Assembly: GCA_016648135.1 (NCBI GenBank)
Contig: JADDOH010001963.1
Span: forward strand, 121,362 to 185,361
Direction of reading: 5' to 3'
Length of the DNA stretch: 64,000 nt
Source of the DNA: Agrypnia vestita
Taxonomy: Eukaryota > Arthropoda > Insecta > Trichoptera > Phryganeidae
Every line of letters starts with the position of its first letter. The first letter of the stretch is position 1. Positions 9,986 through 20,700 of the stretch are shown here, in pieces. The notes below the pieces were generated by a model. The model did not search any database. It was not told where the DNA came from and saw only the letters and a list, made by a program, of their open reading frames with translations. Both the position numbers and the translations under genes were made by a program.

Positions 9986-10982
9986 CATGATAATATGTAC
10001 ATGACAAACAAAATGTTTAAGGCATACATATTAGGAAGTACATATAACAAAAATGAAAATATTTAATAAATTAAAAATAACATAAAACCTGGTCAAAGGT
10101 GTAGGAGAATCCCGCTTCGGAAAACCCCCTCAGACACATGGAATATATCAATACCCAAAGCGATTTTGTTCAGCATAGCTCTTCCAACAGGCATAACCAT
10201 CGGCAGGTTGGTCCTGTATATTGGAATGTAAAACAATCTATGCTGACGATGTCTAGTATAATTATCAGGAACATACAAACCAATGCTCTGCATAATTTGA
10301 GGATTATCGATCATACCGCGCAACAATCGATAAAAATGTGTAATCAAATACACATTCCTTCTAGTCTCTAAACTATTGTAGCCAAGCATACCCTGGAGAA
10401 ACTCGGTTGGGTAAAGCCAAGGATAATGCCCGTACTCTCTCATGTAGAGATATCTCAGAAACTTCTTTTGGACTTTCTCCACCATAAGAGAGTACTTGCC
10501 CTCATGTGGCCCCCAGATCATCGAGCCACTCGAGTCTACTCCGCACCAAGGAGTATAGGAATATGCCAGTTAGATACGAATGGAACCACTTTAATGCTGT
10601 GCCTCTCACACCGTACAGACCGAGCTTGTCAATCAGGATTCCGTGGTCTACCATGTCGAAAGCCTTACTGAAATCTGTGTAGAAAGCATGTACATCCACC
10701 CCCTGGTTCAGAGCATTGAGTATGTAGTTAATGTATAGATACAGATTCGTTGTTGTAGATCTGTCACCGAAGAAGCCATGCTGCTTTGTAGAAATTATAT
10801 TTTTTTAATGCAAATGTAAGTTGAGGAAGAATTAGTTTCTCGAAAAGCTTTGACATGGCAACTTGTATACATATCGGGCGGTAGTTAGTTATCTCAGACC
10901 TAGTACCAGATTTGTGAATTGGGTTAACATTAGGATGATAAAGATAAATTTCATCTACCAAAACCGTCCTAAGACGCTGCAT
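9986..10982 (-). mobile_element. LINE (jockey-like) fragment with internal deletion
   Basis: In order on the minus strand: VNPIHKSGTRSEITNYRPI (about 10930-10870), then AFYTDFSKAFDMVDHGILID (10690-10630), then after a gap MIWGPHEGKYSLMVEKVQKK (from 10521) to the C-terminus at 10093. Finger and palm motif A are present. Motifs B and C (SGVPQG, YADD) are missing, so an internal deletion near 10535 is inferred. Tail is CAATT repeats. Confidence 0.8.
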
Positions 10983-11975
10983 GGCCGACTAATGATACAT
11001 CAATTTTAACACGTCAACCAGTTGTCGGCCCCACACTTCTAAGTTAAAAAAAACATATTATCAGTATGGTAACTAGTGGCCGACCACTGGCTATTATATA
11101 GTAGTGCTATTTTTACTAACATAACACATAAAATCTTAGTAAATTTTGTGTCATTAATAGCGTAAGAGACAAAAATAAAACCAATATTCGCCACCAATAG
11201 TCGGCCGCCCCGTCCGACCACTGGATTTTATAGAAAAAATTGTCCCAGTAACCGGCCGCACGAGTTTCAACATAAAAATACTGAAAATGTCTGTTTTATC
11301 ATCTTAAATCGTAAATTTAGTTCATGTTTTTGCCGATAAATGCTACTCATACAGTGCAAACAAATTAATTCAACTTCTGCTTAAAGTTTGAAAATTTTCT
11401 TAACGACGTTTCCGAAAACCAGAATCAAAATTGATAGCTCATAACCACCGGCATATTTTTTGGGTCTACTTAAATGATACCTAAAATAAACGCAAGATGG
11501 TGCTGTTTTGTGTGTTTCTTTCGTGGAATAGAGGCCGACTTCTTATCATTTAAAATTATTATTGAATTATATTGCAAATGTCAAGTTTATTCAAGTTGAA
11601 GTAATTGGTGGCCGACTACTGAAGGTGGCCGGAACACTGGCAAAATCACCCTAACTTATATCGATTATGAAAAATTCATTCACTTCAATAAAACTAAAAT
11701 AAAATGATAAAAACCTTGTAAATTTTTTTTATTTTTTTCAATTTTTGCAAGGTTTTGATCATTTTATTCGTCTTGTATTAAAGCGAATGAATTTTTCTTA
11801 ATCAATTTAAGTTACTGTAATGATAATTCAACTTTTTGCAAAAAATAAATCAGAAATATTGAAAAAAAATGCAAACTTTGATATTGCATATTAGTTGTTA
11901 TTGTTACTAGATTCTTATTATCAAGGCAGGAATCTAAAGTTTGTGCTACTAGCTATGAGACACCTGGTATATAAA

Positions 11976-12453
11976 AAAGCGGAATTAAATATTCAAAAGT
12001 CATAATGGATTTTAAACCAAAGTTTTCTCAAAATGCAAGATGCACACCTAAAATATACCAGAAAATGCCACTTTTGGGAAGAATCATTAGCACCGAGTCA
12101 TGTCAGATAATAATATAAATAGTGAAATACACCTACGAGGACAATATTGCAAAGAAATACACTTGGATGAGCACAATGCTTAAATAACGTAATTCGGAGA
12201 CCTTTGAACAGAAAATAAAATTTAACGTCGTGGTATTTGTTTTTAAAATCTTCAGAGGAAAAATATGGTAATATAAATAGAAGAATTGTTGCAAATCACC
12301 GTGACACACGCTCAGAATTGAGGAAAAATTGTATAAATTTAAAATTAAAGTGCTACACAGTTTTTACAGAGAGACATATTGTATGTTTATATTTCTTTTT
12401 GTTTTTACATAACAATTTTGTATGCAATAAATTTTTTACATGTTGTTTATAAT
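11976..12453. other. AT-rich interval, nothing recognised
   Basis: A 71-codon frame at 12237-12452 has no recognisable domain and hydrophobic, low-complexity composition. Confidence 0.5.
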
Positions 12454-12457
12454 TTAA

Positions 12458-13141
12458 CCGTTTTAGTGCTATGCTTATTTTGCAAGTATATACGTAAATT
12501 GCTACAGATATTCTGTTTATAGATTTTAAAAATCATGGTATTCAATAAAAATGCAAACGTTGACAAATATCAACAAATTTTAATGATCTTTTTTTTAGTT
12601 TACAGGAAAAGAATGATATTTTATGGTCATAATAAAAAAACAACACATTTATAGCTACAAAAAAATTTAAAAATGTAAAAATATAAGATTATTGTTTTTA
12701 GCAATTGTGTTATCCCGTGCAAAGTCCATGTAGTCCCTTTTTACAGCGAGCGCATATGAGGTTGGATCACTTTCTGTTCGCAATCTTTTATTGCGATGTA
12801 CAATAATGTCACTTCCCTCGTCACTGTCACTGTCTTCATTTATCGGAACAAAGGTCTCGTCGTCCGAAGTCCCGCTGTCATTTGATACATCGCAATCATC
12901 CGCAATGTAACTAAAATCCGACATGGTGAAAAATGTCAATTTACTAAAGGGTGTATTTATTTTAACACGATAGACAATAAACACAGTTATAAAAACACGC
13001 GTAATATACCGCGCTCAAATTAAACACGTGCTCTCCCAAGGACCGACAAGAGCACACTCAAAATTGCAGCGCCATGGCGCTGTGTCTCAATTTACGTAAC
13101 TGACGCTTAGAGCGCGATAGCGCTGGGCCGCACTCTAACGG
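12458..13141. mobile_element. piggyBac-like element, deletion derivative
   Basis: It is flanked by TTAA on both sides (12454-12457 and 13142-13145), with imperfect inverted termini CCGTTTTAGTGC and GCACTCTAACGG. Inside, a minus-strand frame (12922-12667) starts MSDFSYIADDCDVSNDSGTS and is acidic, followed by RNKRLRTESD. Such an acidic start followed by a basic patch is usual at piggyBac transposase N-termini. The catalytic core is absent. Confidence 0.7.
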
Positions 13142-13273
13142 TTAAATAAGCTAAGTATAAATTTATGTGAGAGGTTATGGTCGTAGGAAGAGACCAAGAG
13201 CTCGACCCAGCTGAAGCAAGTCGACAAATTCAATTACCTCGGGGTGGAATATTTTAGTTAACTTATTAAAAAC

Positions 13274-13311
13274 CACTACCGGTTTAGAGACGTACCCGTC
13301 TCTTCGTCAGG
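13274..13311 (-). ncRNA. Degenerate hammerhead-like motif
   Basis: On the minus strand CTGACGA (13310-13304) is followed by a 7-bp hairpin (AGAGACG/CGTCTCT, loop GGTA), then AAACCGGTA. The order matches a hammerhead, but the G of the GAAA box is missing and stem I does not pair well, so activity is unlikely. Confidence 0.35.
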
Positions 13312-13479
13312 ACCAACACTACACTACTGTACTCACAACACTGTACACCCCAAGCATAGTATTGTTAAACTTTCACCAATATTGATCACACGCGTGTTAA
13401 TCTTGTCAGAGACAAGCGTGCACTAGCCTACAGAACATTGAGGAATCTAACAAAAGAGGGTGAGTGTTAGTGTTTTCAG

Positions 13480-14610
13480 CGAGAGAGGGCACATACACAC
13501 GGCAGAATATCCCAGAAAGCTATATACACAGAAGATTAAGTTGTCTTCGTTCCTGTCAATAGGAGTTACACAGGTGATCCGTAAACTATTTTTTTTCCTT
13601 GAGAAGTGGCGAGTTATCGTGTGTAATGTTTTATTGTATTTTTTTAATAATACCTTCAAATTGCTGTCTGTCTAATCTTTTTAGCCGTTCTGCCAGTTGT
13701 AACCCGAGTTGATTGTTGTTGTTTTTGGTATTTTATAGCAAATATAAGGAGCTAAGTAAATTTGGTGTCATTGTTCAAAGGTTGTTTCAAATTTCTGCAT
13801 AATCCAAGATCATGGTCCCATAGTATGTACAATGAAAATAAGTATTTCACTATATAATTGAATGTCCTGATTACAAAATGAAAGCTAATTAATGCTTAAA
13901 TAATAAGTATTAAATAAGATATTACACTTTAAAGTTTCGAAAATTTTACCATACATTTTGAATGTCAGTCATTAAGAACCATGGAAAAGAGTATATAAAA
14001 GAAAAAGTACAAACCATAAAAAATAATAAATATTACGCAATATGAATTTTGTTTTTCATGTAGCAAAAATAACCATAATCTGAATTAAATAAACCAAATA
14101 ACCTAACCTAAACAAACCTAATAACCATATCATACACATATAATAAATAACTAAAAAAACTACCAACAAAATACAAAAAGTACCTACGTTCAATATTCAT
14201 CATATTTCTTTCATCTATAAATTTGTCACGTAAACTTATACATTGTCTATGATTTACACATTTTTCCTCAGACATTGCCTACGAAATGTCAAAATGTAAT
14301 ATCTTATTTAATACTTAATATTTAAACATAAATTATCTTTCATTCTGTTATTAACACATTCAATAATGTAGTGTTAAACTCATTTTTATTATATATGCGA
14401 TGGGACCATGAAATTGGATTTAGCCCGTATTTCTTTTGTTTTCCAGGTAGACTATTCCCGCATTTTCAGATGCAAGATCGAATACTTTTTTTAATGTCTC
14501 GTTACCATCTGGTATACAAGTTAAAGTTTTCAGAGTTTTATTCGTCCGAACCAAAACAATGAATGATTTTTGAGGATTTTCTATTAAAAGTCTCCCCATT
14601 TACAATGAGT
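13480..14610. other. AT-rich interval with a small repeat trace
   Basis: At 13498-13520 ACACGGCAGAATATCCCAGA matches the end of the foldback family at 28588-28795 and 38450. The rest, to 14610, shows no gene. Confidence 0.5.
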
Positions 14611-15135
14611 CTTTTTATTTTTATTTTTTATTTTTATTTATTAGAGACACTAACAGGATAATAGGTGAACATGATACTCAGATATTAAACATTATATTGA
14701 AGACTATGCCCACTATCCCAATTACAAGTGCCTTCGGCACGCTCTAGTAACATGTATTTTTGCAATTAATTATATTTTATGTACATTTATGTATATTATA
14801 TATTTTGTGTTTGAGTGTAGTGCGATTAGTATTTAATGAATGATTGACTTAATGGATCTATAGGTTCATGTCATCGTTTAGAAAATGGATGTTGTGTATG
14901 AGTGAGTTTTTGAACGAAGATAAGGTGTCTGCAAGAATATCAGCATCAACGTTAGGGTCAGCACAATACAAATTATATGTGCGACACAACCTTGTAATGG
15001 GAGAAAAGTAACCTACATTATTAGTGTGCTGACTTATTCTGAAGAACTCCGGGTTTCTTATACGGGGTTTGACATGCAAATTTATATCAGATAGAGAGAG
15101 AGAATCAGATAGAGAGAGTCTTCGAGTAGCTCCAT
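14610..15135 (-). mobile_element. LINE (jockey-like) 3' fragment
   Basis: The minus frame 15079-14858 reads MHVKPRIRNPEFFRIS, then NNVGYFSPITRLCRTYN and ADILADTLSSFKNSL. This is the conserved C-terminal TNYG-SP-RLCR-N pattern of jockey-like reverse transcriptases. An A/T-rich tail (TTTTTATTTTT on plus) is at 14610-14642. Confidence 0.7.
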
Positions 15136-15531
15136 TGAATATTTCGTTGTCATTTAAAATAAAAATAGACGGTGCTCCTCGTAATTAGCGCACTGTAAAA
15201 TATTTACATTACAGTCCGTTGTAGACTTAGTTTTGTTTGGTAAACTTAATTTTTGTACAACATAATTATCATTTGCAATTTTCCCCAATTTGTCAAGATA
15301 ATCTGAAGAAGCAAACTTGCTTCTCACCACAATCAATCAATTAAATCAATTAGCGTGCTCGAGCAAAGTGATAACAGGCCTGCGGGCAATTGTCAAGAAC
15401 CAGAAATTTGGACCGAGCGATTGTCAGCCGTGGAAATGAAGAAGCCAAGCATTATTACTTTGTTATTTATTAATTTTTTATTTTTAATTCTTAAAATAGG
15501 TAAATATAATAACATTTATATTTCCTAATAT

Positions 15532-16063
15532 ACAGGATTATTTGTAAAACATTAATAACCTCGCAGGGCTATACTCCTGCCTTGATTATGAGTCGAAAAT
15601 GTTCAAGCTATCATGACTTAATATCAATGCGACATCAAAGATTGCATTTTTTTCCAATATTTCTGACTTATTTTTTGTGAAGCGTTGGACTATCATTATA
15701 GTAACTAATATCAATTACGAAAAATTCATTCGTTACAATACAAGTTAAATAAAATGATTAAAAGCCCGAAAAAATTCCAATTAGAATGTTTTCCAATTGG
15801 AATTTGAAGGTTTTTATTTTTTTATTTGACTTGTATTAAAGGAAATTAATTTTTCATATTCAATATAAGTTACTGTAATGATAGTCCAACGTTTTACAAG
15901 AAAGAAGTCAGAAATATTGAAAAAAAAATGCAAACTTTGATGTCGCATATCTCCTTAACTAAGATATTAGGTCATAATAGCTTGAACATTTTCGACTCAT
16001 AATCAAGGCAGGAATGTAATCCTGCGAGGTTATTAATGTTTTCCAAATAACCCTGTATACATT
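15532..16063. repeat. Palindromic element, subfamily A (about 530 bp)
   Basis: It starts TACAGGATTATTTGTAAAAC and ends GTTTTCCAAATAACCCTGTA, with long complementary halves. The centre near 15780-15810 has repeated AATTGGAA/TTCCAATT motifs. CCTCGCAGG near each end defines subfamily A. Copies: 36715-37256, 48480-48889, 55450-55941, half copy 61935-62108. Confidence 0.85.
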
Positions 16064-16086
16064 GTAAAAATCAGTATATCAAATTT

Positions 16087-16640
16087 CTAATCAAAAGTAC
16101 TTATCACAAACTTTCTTAGTTTTTTCTTAAAAATTTTCATATTTTTTTCGTCTCTTATATCCTCTGGCAGACTCACATACAACTTCATCCCACTGTACAT
16201 CACTTTGCAGTCTTTTTTCTTTCTAAATGGCAATCTTATTTCATCTTTTTTTCTTGTAAAACAATGGTCATGTTTGTGTTGGTTTTCTCTTATTTTTCTT
16301 ACCAATTCAAATGTATTGTTGTGTCCATTAACAATTTTGTATATAAATAGAAGTACATTAAATTTAATTATCTGTCTAAATGTCATTATTTGTAGACTTT
16401 CTAACATCAATTTGATTCTTGTGTATCGATTTCTTTTTAGTATAATTCTTAATGCTTTATTTTGGAGTATTGTTAATTTTTAAAATTCTTCTTCATTAAC
16501 CAGAAATAGTATACTGCTGCAGTAGTTGATGTGGGGGACTATTATTGCGTTATATATATTTCTGCACGAATCTGTTTTAATATATCTTCTGATTCTTCCC
16601 AAGAGTGAAATTCGTTTTGCTATTTTTTTGTTACATAATT
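16087..16640 (-). mobile_element. LINE fragment, reverse-transcriptase C-terminus
   Basis: Minus strand: an SLLGRIRRYIKTDSCRNIYN-like start, then HINYCSSIL, a stop, LQNKALRIILKRNRYTRIK, and a long frame to 16087 (FNVLLFIYKIVNG, LRKFVISTFD). This is the typical C-terminal module of a non-LTR reverse transcriptase. It is related in layout to the fragment at 63248. Confidence 0.75.
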
Positions 16641-16789
16641 AGTGCTCAATGAAATTAATGACGTATTCATTCAACAATTTTTTTTATTCTTTCATTTTTG
16701 TTCCTCTAACAGAAGTACACATGGATAATTACAATTAATTATGTGGTTTGTTGTATTCCGAGTAATTACATTAAACCAGATTTTTTTTT

Positions 16790-17215
16790 TGGGTCGCAAT
16801 CCTAGGATTGGTCTGCAACAAGTACTCGCTTTCTCCACTCCTCTCTGTCACCTGCCAGCCTCTTCATTACTTGGTAGGTGCTACAGCGCACGTCTCTGAT
16901 AATCTGGTCTATGTAGCTTAATCTCGGGCGGCCTCTATGATCGTTGCCATCAACATTTCCCTCGATGATAGTAAAATGCAGGCCCGGATGCCTTATACAT
17001 ATTACGGCCTATCCGAATTGCTCGCTGTTGGGCGATTCTGTTAAGAAGCTCCTCTTTTCGCCCACCCTGCTCAACACCTCATAGTTTCAGATATGTTCTG
17101 AGCAATGGATCCTGCGCCTGTAGCACCACATCTCAAAGGCCGCTAGCCTCCCGGACATGCTCTGGCCGATGGTCCATGTTTCGCTGCTATACATCAGCAC
17201 ACTCCACAGATAAAT
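16790..17215 (-). mobile_element. LINE (RTE-like) reverse-transcriptase C-terminus, degraded
   Basis: Minus strand in three frames: SSETWTIGQSMSGRLAAFEM, then VGEKRS, then HPGLHFTIIEGNVDGNDHRG with GRPRLSYIDQIIRDV and DREEWRKRVLVADQS. These are hallmark C-terminal strings of RTE-type endonuclease-reverse transcriptases in insects. It lies immediately upstream of the ORP8-like first coding exon. Confidence 0.75.
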
Positions 17216-17248
17216 ACTTAGAAAAATACTATTTTCAGAATCGTGAAA

Positions 17249-17296
17249 ATGGTCCTGCGACGGTCGTCCGCGGTCCGAATGCCGCTGCGAGACTAA
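17249..17296 (+). CDS. Upstream ORF (15 codons) in the 5' UTR of the ORP8-like gene
   Basis: It has an ATG in a strong context (A at -3, G at +4), encodes MVLRRSSAVRMPLRD and stops at 17296, 18 nt before the main ATG. A second in-frame ATG is at 17279. A candidate acceptor (ATTTTCAG) at 17231-17238 would place both in the same exon as the main start. Whether the uORF is transcribed is inferred. Confidence 0.45.
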   Translation: MVLRRSSAVRMPLRD

Positions 17297-17314
17297 TCCG
17301 GTTTCCGGCGACCG

Positions 17315-17755
17315 ATGATGAGCGCTTCCCCGGAGCGCAGCGACCCCTCGACCCCCGCGCAGCACCACCACCACCACGCGTCGCCGAGCAAGAAGCAGCC
17401 GCGCCCGCAGGAGGACGACAAGAAGAAGAAGAGCAACTTCGAGGACTGCCGCGACTTTGTGTCCTCCGAGAAGCAGAATGAGAAGAGGAGCGTGAACAGC
17501 GGCACCAGAGAGTTCCTGCAGGAGCTGGACGACCTGAAGCGGGGGGCGCTGGAGCCGGTCTCCAGGCAGCGGCAGCGCAGGGAGGCCCGCCCGCGCTCGG
17601 TGTGCGAGCGGGAGAGCCGCGCCAGCGTGTTCTGCTTCGACGGCAGCAGCCCGGCGGCCGACGGACGCAGCCTGGCAGCGGACGGGGGTGATGAGCGAGC
17701 GGCCATGAGGGAGCGAGACAAGGACGAAGGGCTGTACCAGGGTGCGGGAATCAAG
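17315..17755 (+). CDS. Orp8: Orp8 coding exon 1
   Basis: 147 codons, starting [16 protein letters not shown], with a His-rich run, a polybasic patch ([15 protein letters not shown]) and charged low-complexity sequence. ORP5/8 proteins have polybasic N-termini that help plasma-membrane binding. Donor AAG|GTATGT, phase 0. Confidence 0.92.
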
Positions 17756-20700
17756 GTATGTGTAGTATTTTTGTAATTTTCTATTCAAATCTACACTGTT
17801 TGACCGATTTTACTCAAATTCTTTGACTTTGCAAAACAATGGAACCTTTGTGTCTCTCCCACAAACTTATTTTCAGCTGAATTCCAATTTCTCGTAGAAA
17901 ATAAATCGGGCAACGCCGGGTACGAACAGCTAGTATTTTCTATTTTCAGGTCTGAAGGTATCGCCCTGGTAAGAGGCTTTGTTTGTCAAAATGTTCCTAA
18001 AATATTTATACTTTGTACTCTAATGTCACTCTAGAACCATCTACTAGAGTCAATTATGACCCGTCGACGGTCTGTTTGTTAAAATAATAAAATTGTTTCA
18101 GTATTTTATTCTCCTATTTTAGTAATTTACATGTGAATTCACAATCAAGTCAAATTTCCCAGCATTTTATGAGATAACAAGCTATATCTGGGCTGCACTT
18201 GGTGTTGATCTGAATATTAATATGTAATAGCAGTCTGAAGACGGCCGTGGTGGGCTGAAGCCGGTGCACTTATTAATTCTCCTCCCACTGCGCCCTGATG
18301 TAAAATTTTGGCAAAATTGTCATTGTCATGTTGGACCGTAGAAAAAATAAATATTGTTGGACTCTATTTATATTTGACGTTTGACGAATAACAGTCATGC
18401 ACTTCTTTCTCCCTCTGACCACACCGCCGACGTATACCTACATCTCGTTTATTTTTGTCTTTTAAGTATCGGGATAAAGATCTGACATCCCAATATTGCT
18501 GTTTTCAGAATAGCACAGAACATCTTGGATTGATATAATGCAATGTTTTTTTTTGATGATTTCATTTTACATAATACGCTGTCTGCATAGTTGACGGTGA
18601 CCGTGCGTCACTTTTTGCAGGTGCCTTCCAACCGGATGTCCACCGGGCTCCAGGTGTCGCTCACGCAGCCCGCCACGGCCAGCGTGGCCACCTCCACGCC
18701 CATACCCACCAGCTACGTTTCGGGCAATGGTAAGTGAATTTATGCGTCGTTATAAGGATATAATGAAACGTTTTGTATAAATTTGTGACTCCAGTTTGAA
18801 GGAAAATAATGGCTCTGTGTTGTACCGATGCAAGTGTCCAAAGAATGGTTTCTATGTACCTCACTCCCCTCCCCTCCTCACCCTGCTCCCACCGCTCTCG
18901 CAGCCCTAGCAGTCGATCTACAGTACGCGCGCCGATTCAGTGGAGCCCTTTTTATGCCAATACGGCAAGTTTAGTTTTGAGTTTGTAACTTTTTTTTTAT
19001 CGTAATTTTAACAATTCACGTGTCTGTGACGAAGTGGACGAAGAAAGAAGAATACAGTCCATCTGCCGGGCAAGAAACGGAGGTACTGGAATCGCCGGGA
19101 TAAGATCGCGATTTGGATGAGAGCGGTAAGTCCTGTTCCCAGCGTCCCTTTCTGTTTGCCTCAAACAGGCGTCTCGCCTCTCGATACGGATGGAGAGTCT
19201 GCCCGCTTGTGAATTTGCGGTCAAGAATTCTTGACTGGTCATTACAGGGATTGAAAGGGGCCATTCAATAATAACTAAAATTGTGCTTACGTAATACTTG
19301 AATGGCCCCAAACTTCATATCAGGTTACTTGCAAGACCTTATTTATTATAAATTTTAAGTTATTTATTTATTTAATATTTCATTTCTTGACAACTACATC
19401 AGCTTAATTTCTATTTCGAACAAACACATATCTTGTGAATGTTGTGTCTCAGGAAACAGACACCAAAACTATTACTCTCCTAAACAGATATGTCAGTGAA
19501 GACATTAGTTTTATCCTGCCCGGGTCTGACCTCGTGTTCAGTAGTGATTTTGGTCTTTTTTTGCGAGTCTTCCTGTTTTGATGAAACACCTCATTATACA
19601 TAAAGTCCGCTGTAAAGCCGCCGATGTAAAGTGTGGAGATTTAAGCCGTTACGATTGCAGACACCCAGTGGACCGCCCAGCAGCCCGGCGCGCCGCACTC
19701 GCCCGGCGCCCTCAGCTGGCACGGCGAGGCGCCCACCTCCAGCGACAAGGTGAGCGATGCAACACATCGATGAAATCAGTTTTTAAGATAGATTTTACAG
19801 ATTTAGTATAATTGAATATTTTGATGTTATTAACTAATGTTAGAAACTACGAATAATATTTCTATGATAAAGAAATTATTCATATATATTAAATAAAGGA
19901 AAATATAAAATAAAGTTTAGAAGCCTCAACAACCGTCGAGCTTGCGTGATATATGAATGTAGATGGAGCAAAAGTAGTATGTCAGGACAGAAGAGTATGG
20001 TTCTCTATCCTCTCTGCCTACCCCCACGGGGAAACGAAGTGATGGTAAGTTAGTTAGTTTTAAATAAAGGAGACGCACAGCGTCTACCGGCAACCGCTAT
20101 CCGTTTTTAAAAAAAAGTTTAAACCACGTTTTTCGATGTTACTTATTACTGATGTCATCCGATTTGAATTTCGAAAAATACCACAGATAGCTCTCTTCTT
20201 CTACTTTCGAATACACACCACACATGCGGGCAATGCAAAATTAGAGTGATGCACATCAACAAATACTATTTACGAATGTGTCACAACAAGTTATACGAGT
20301 GCACGTCAACGCTGTATATCTATAAGTAGTGGTCTCGGCGGAATATCATTTTTTCTATGATGAACAATTGTTGCATGCTTGAGGGACCATCAAACAAGTT
20401 TATCGGCATTTCGCTCTCAAACTGAGCCTGTGTCATAAAGAATACATTGAGAAAAATTCGACTAATCTCAAGCCAAAACTTGAGTGGTGACCTACCTGAC
20501 CTGACTGGCTAATCGCACGTTCATCTTTCCAGTCCTCGGAGACGGGCACGGGCGCCATCCCGCCGCCGCGGCTGTCGCGCAAGGAGTCCTACAAGGCGCA
20601 GCGCCAGAACTACCGACGGGAGAAGAAGAAGGCCGCCTCCGCGCTGCTGTCCACGCTCGAGGACCCGGCAGTGCTCATCCTGGCCGACTGGCTTAAGGTG

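Larger units (their letters stand above)
7877..11651. mobile_element. Tigger/pogo-like DNA transposon remnant with GTCGGCC subterminal repeats
   Basis: It interrupts palindromic element B. Both ends carry many copies of a TAGTCGGCC-like motif: 7879, 8067-8125 on the left; about 10983, 11023, 11088, 11199, 11536 and 11613 on the right, mostly inverted. The outermost pair resembles CAGTAGTCGGCC inverted repeats. A minus-strand transposase fragment lies at 8330-8495. Two LINE fragments are inserted inside. The target duplication looks like TA or TAA, as in the Tc1/mariner superfamily. Confidence 0.6.
7706..11975. repeat. Palindromic element B, split by a nested 3.8-kb insertion
   Basis: The left part (7706-about 7876, ending CATTACAGTAA) and right part (11652-11975, starting TAACTTATATCG) are contiguous in intact copies such as 37610. 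The insertion between them (about 7877-11651) has TAA on both sides. Left end CTAGTAGCAAAAA and right end GTGCTACTAGCTATGAG are diverged versions of the family termini. Confidence 0.75.

Noticed and set aside
15154..15336. 60-codon minus frame IVVRSKFASSDYLDKLGKIAND
   Set aside because: Looks coding-like and may be part of a transposon, but I could not assign it and see no start or splice context.
17176..17481. Plus-strand 101-codon frame overlapping Orp8 exon 1
   Set aside because: Alternative frame of the GC-rich exon. The frame at 17315 continues through matching splice phases and encodes ORP8 sequence.
17087..17788. Long minus-strand open frame (233 codons) opposite Orp8 exon 1
   Set aside because: It is a chimera of a degraded LINE fragment and the antisense of GC-rich exon 1; composition explains the missing stops.
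19016..19311. Overlapping minus-strand frames in intron 2
   Set aside because: No motif matched any family I know, and the two frames overlap each other; could be an old repeat.
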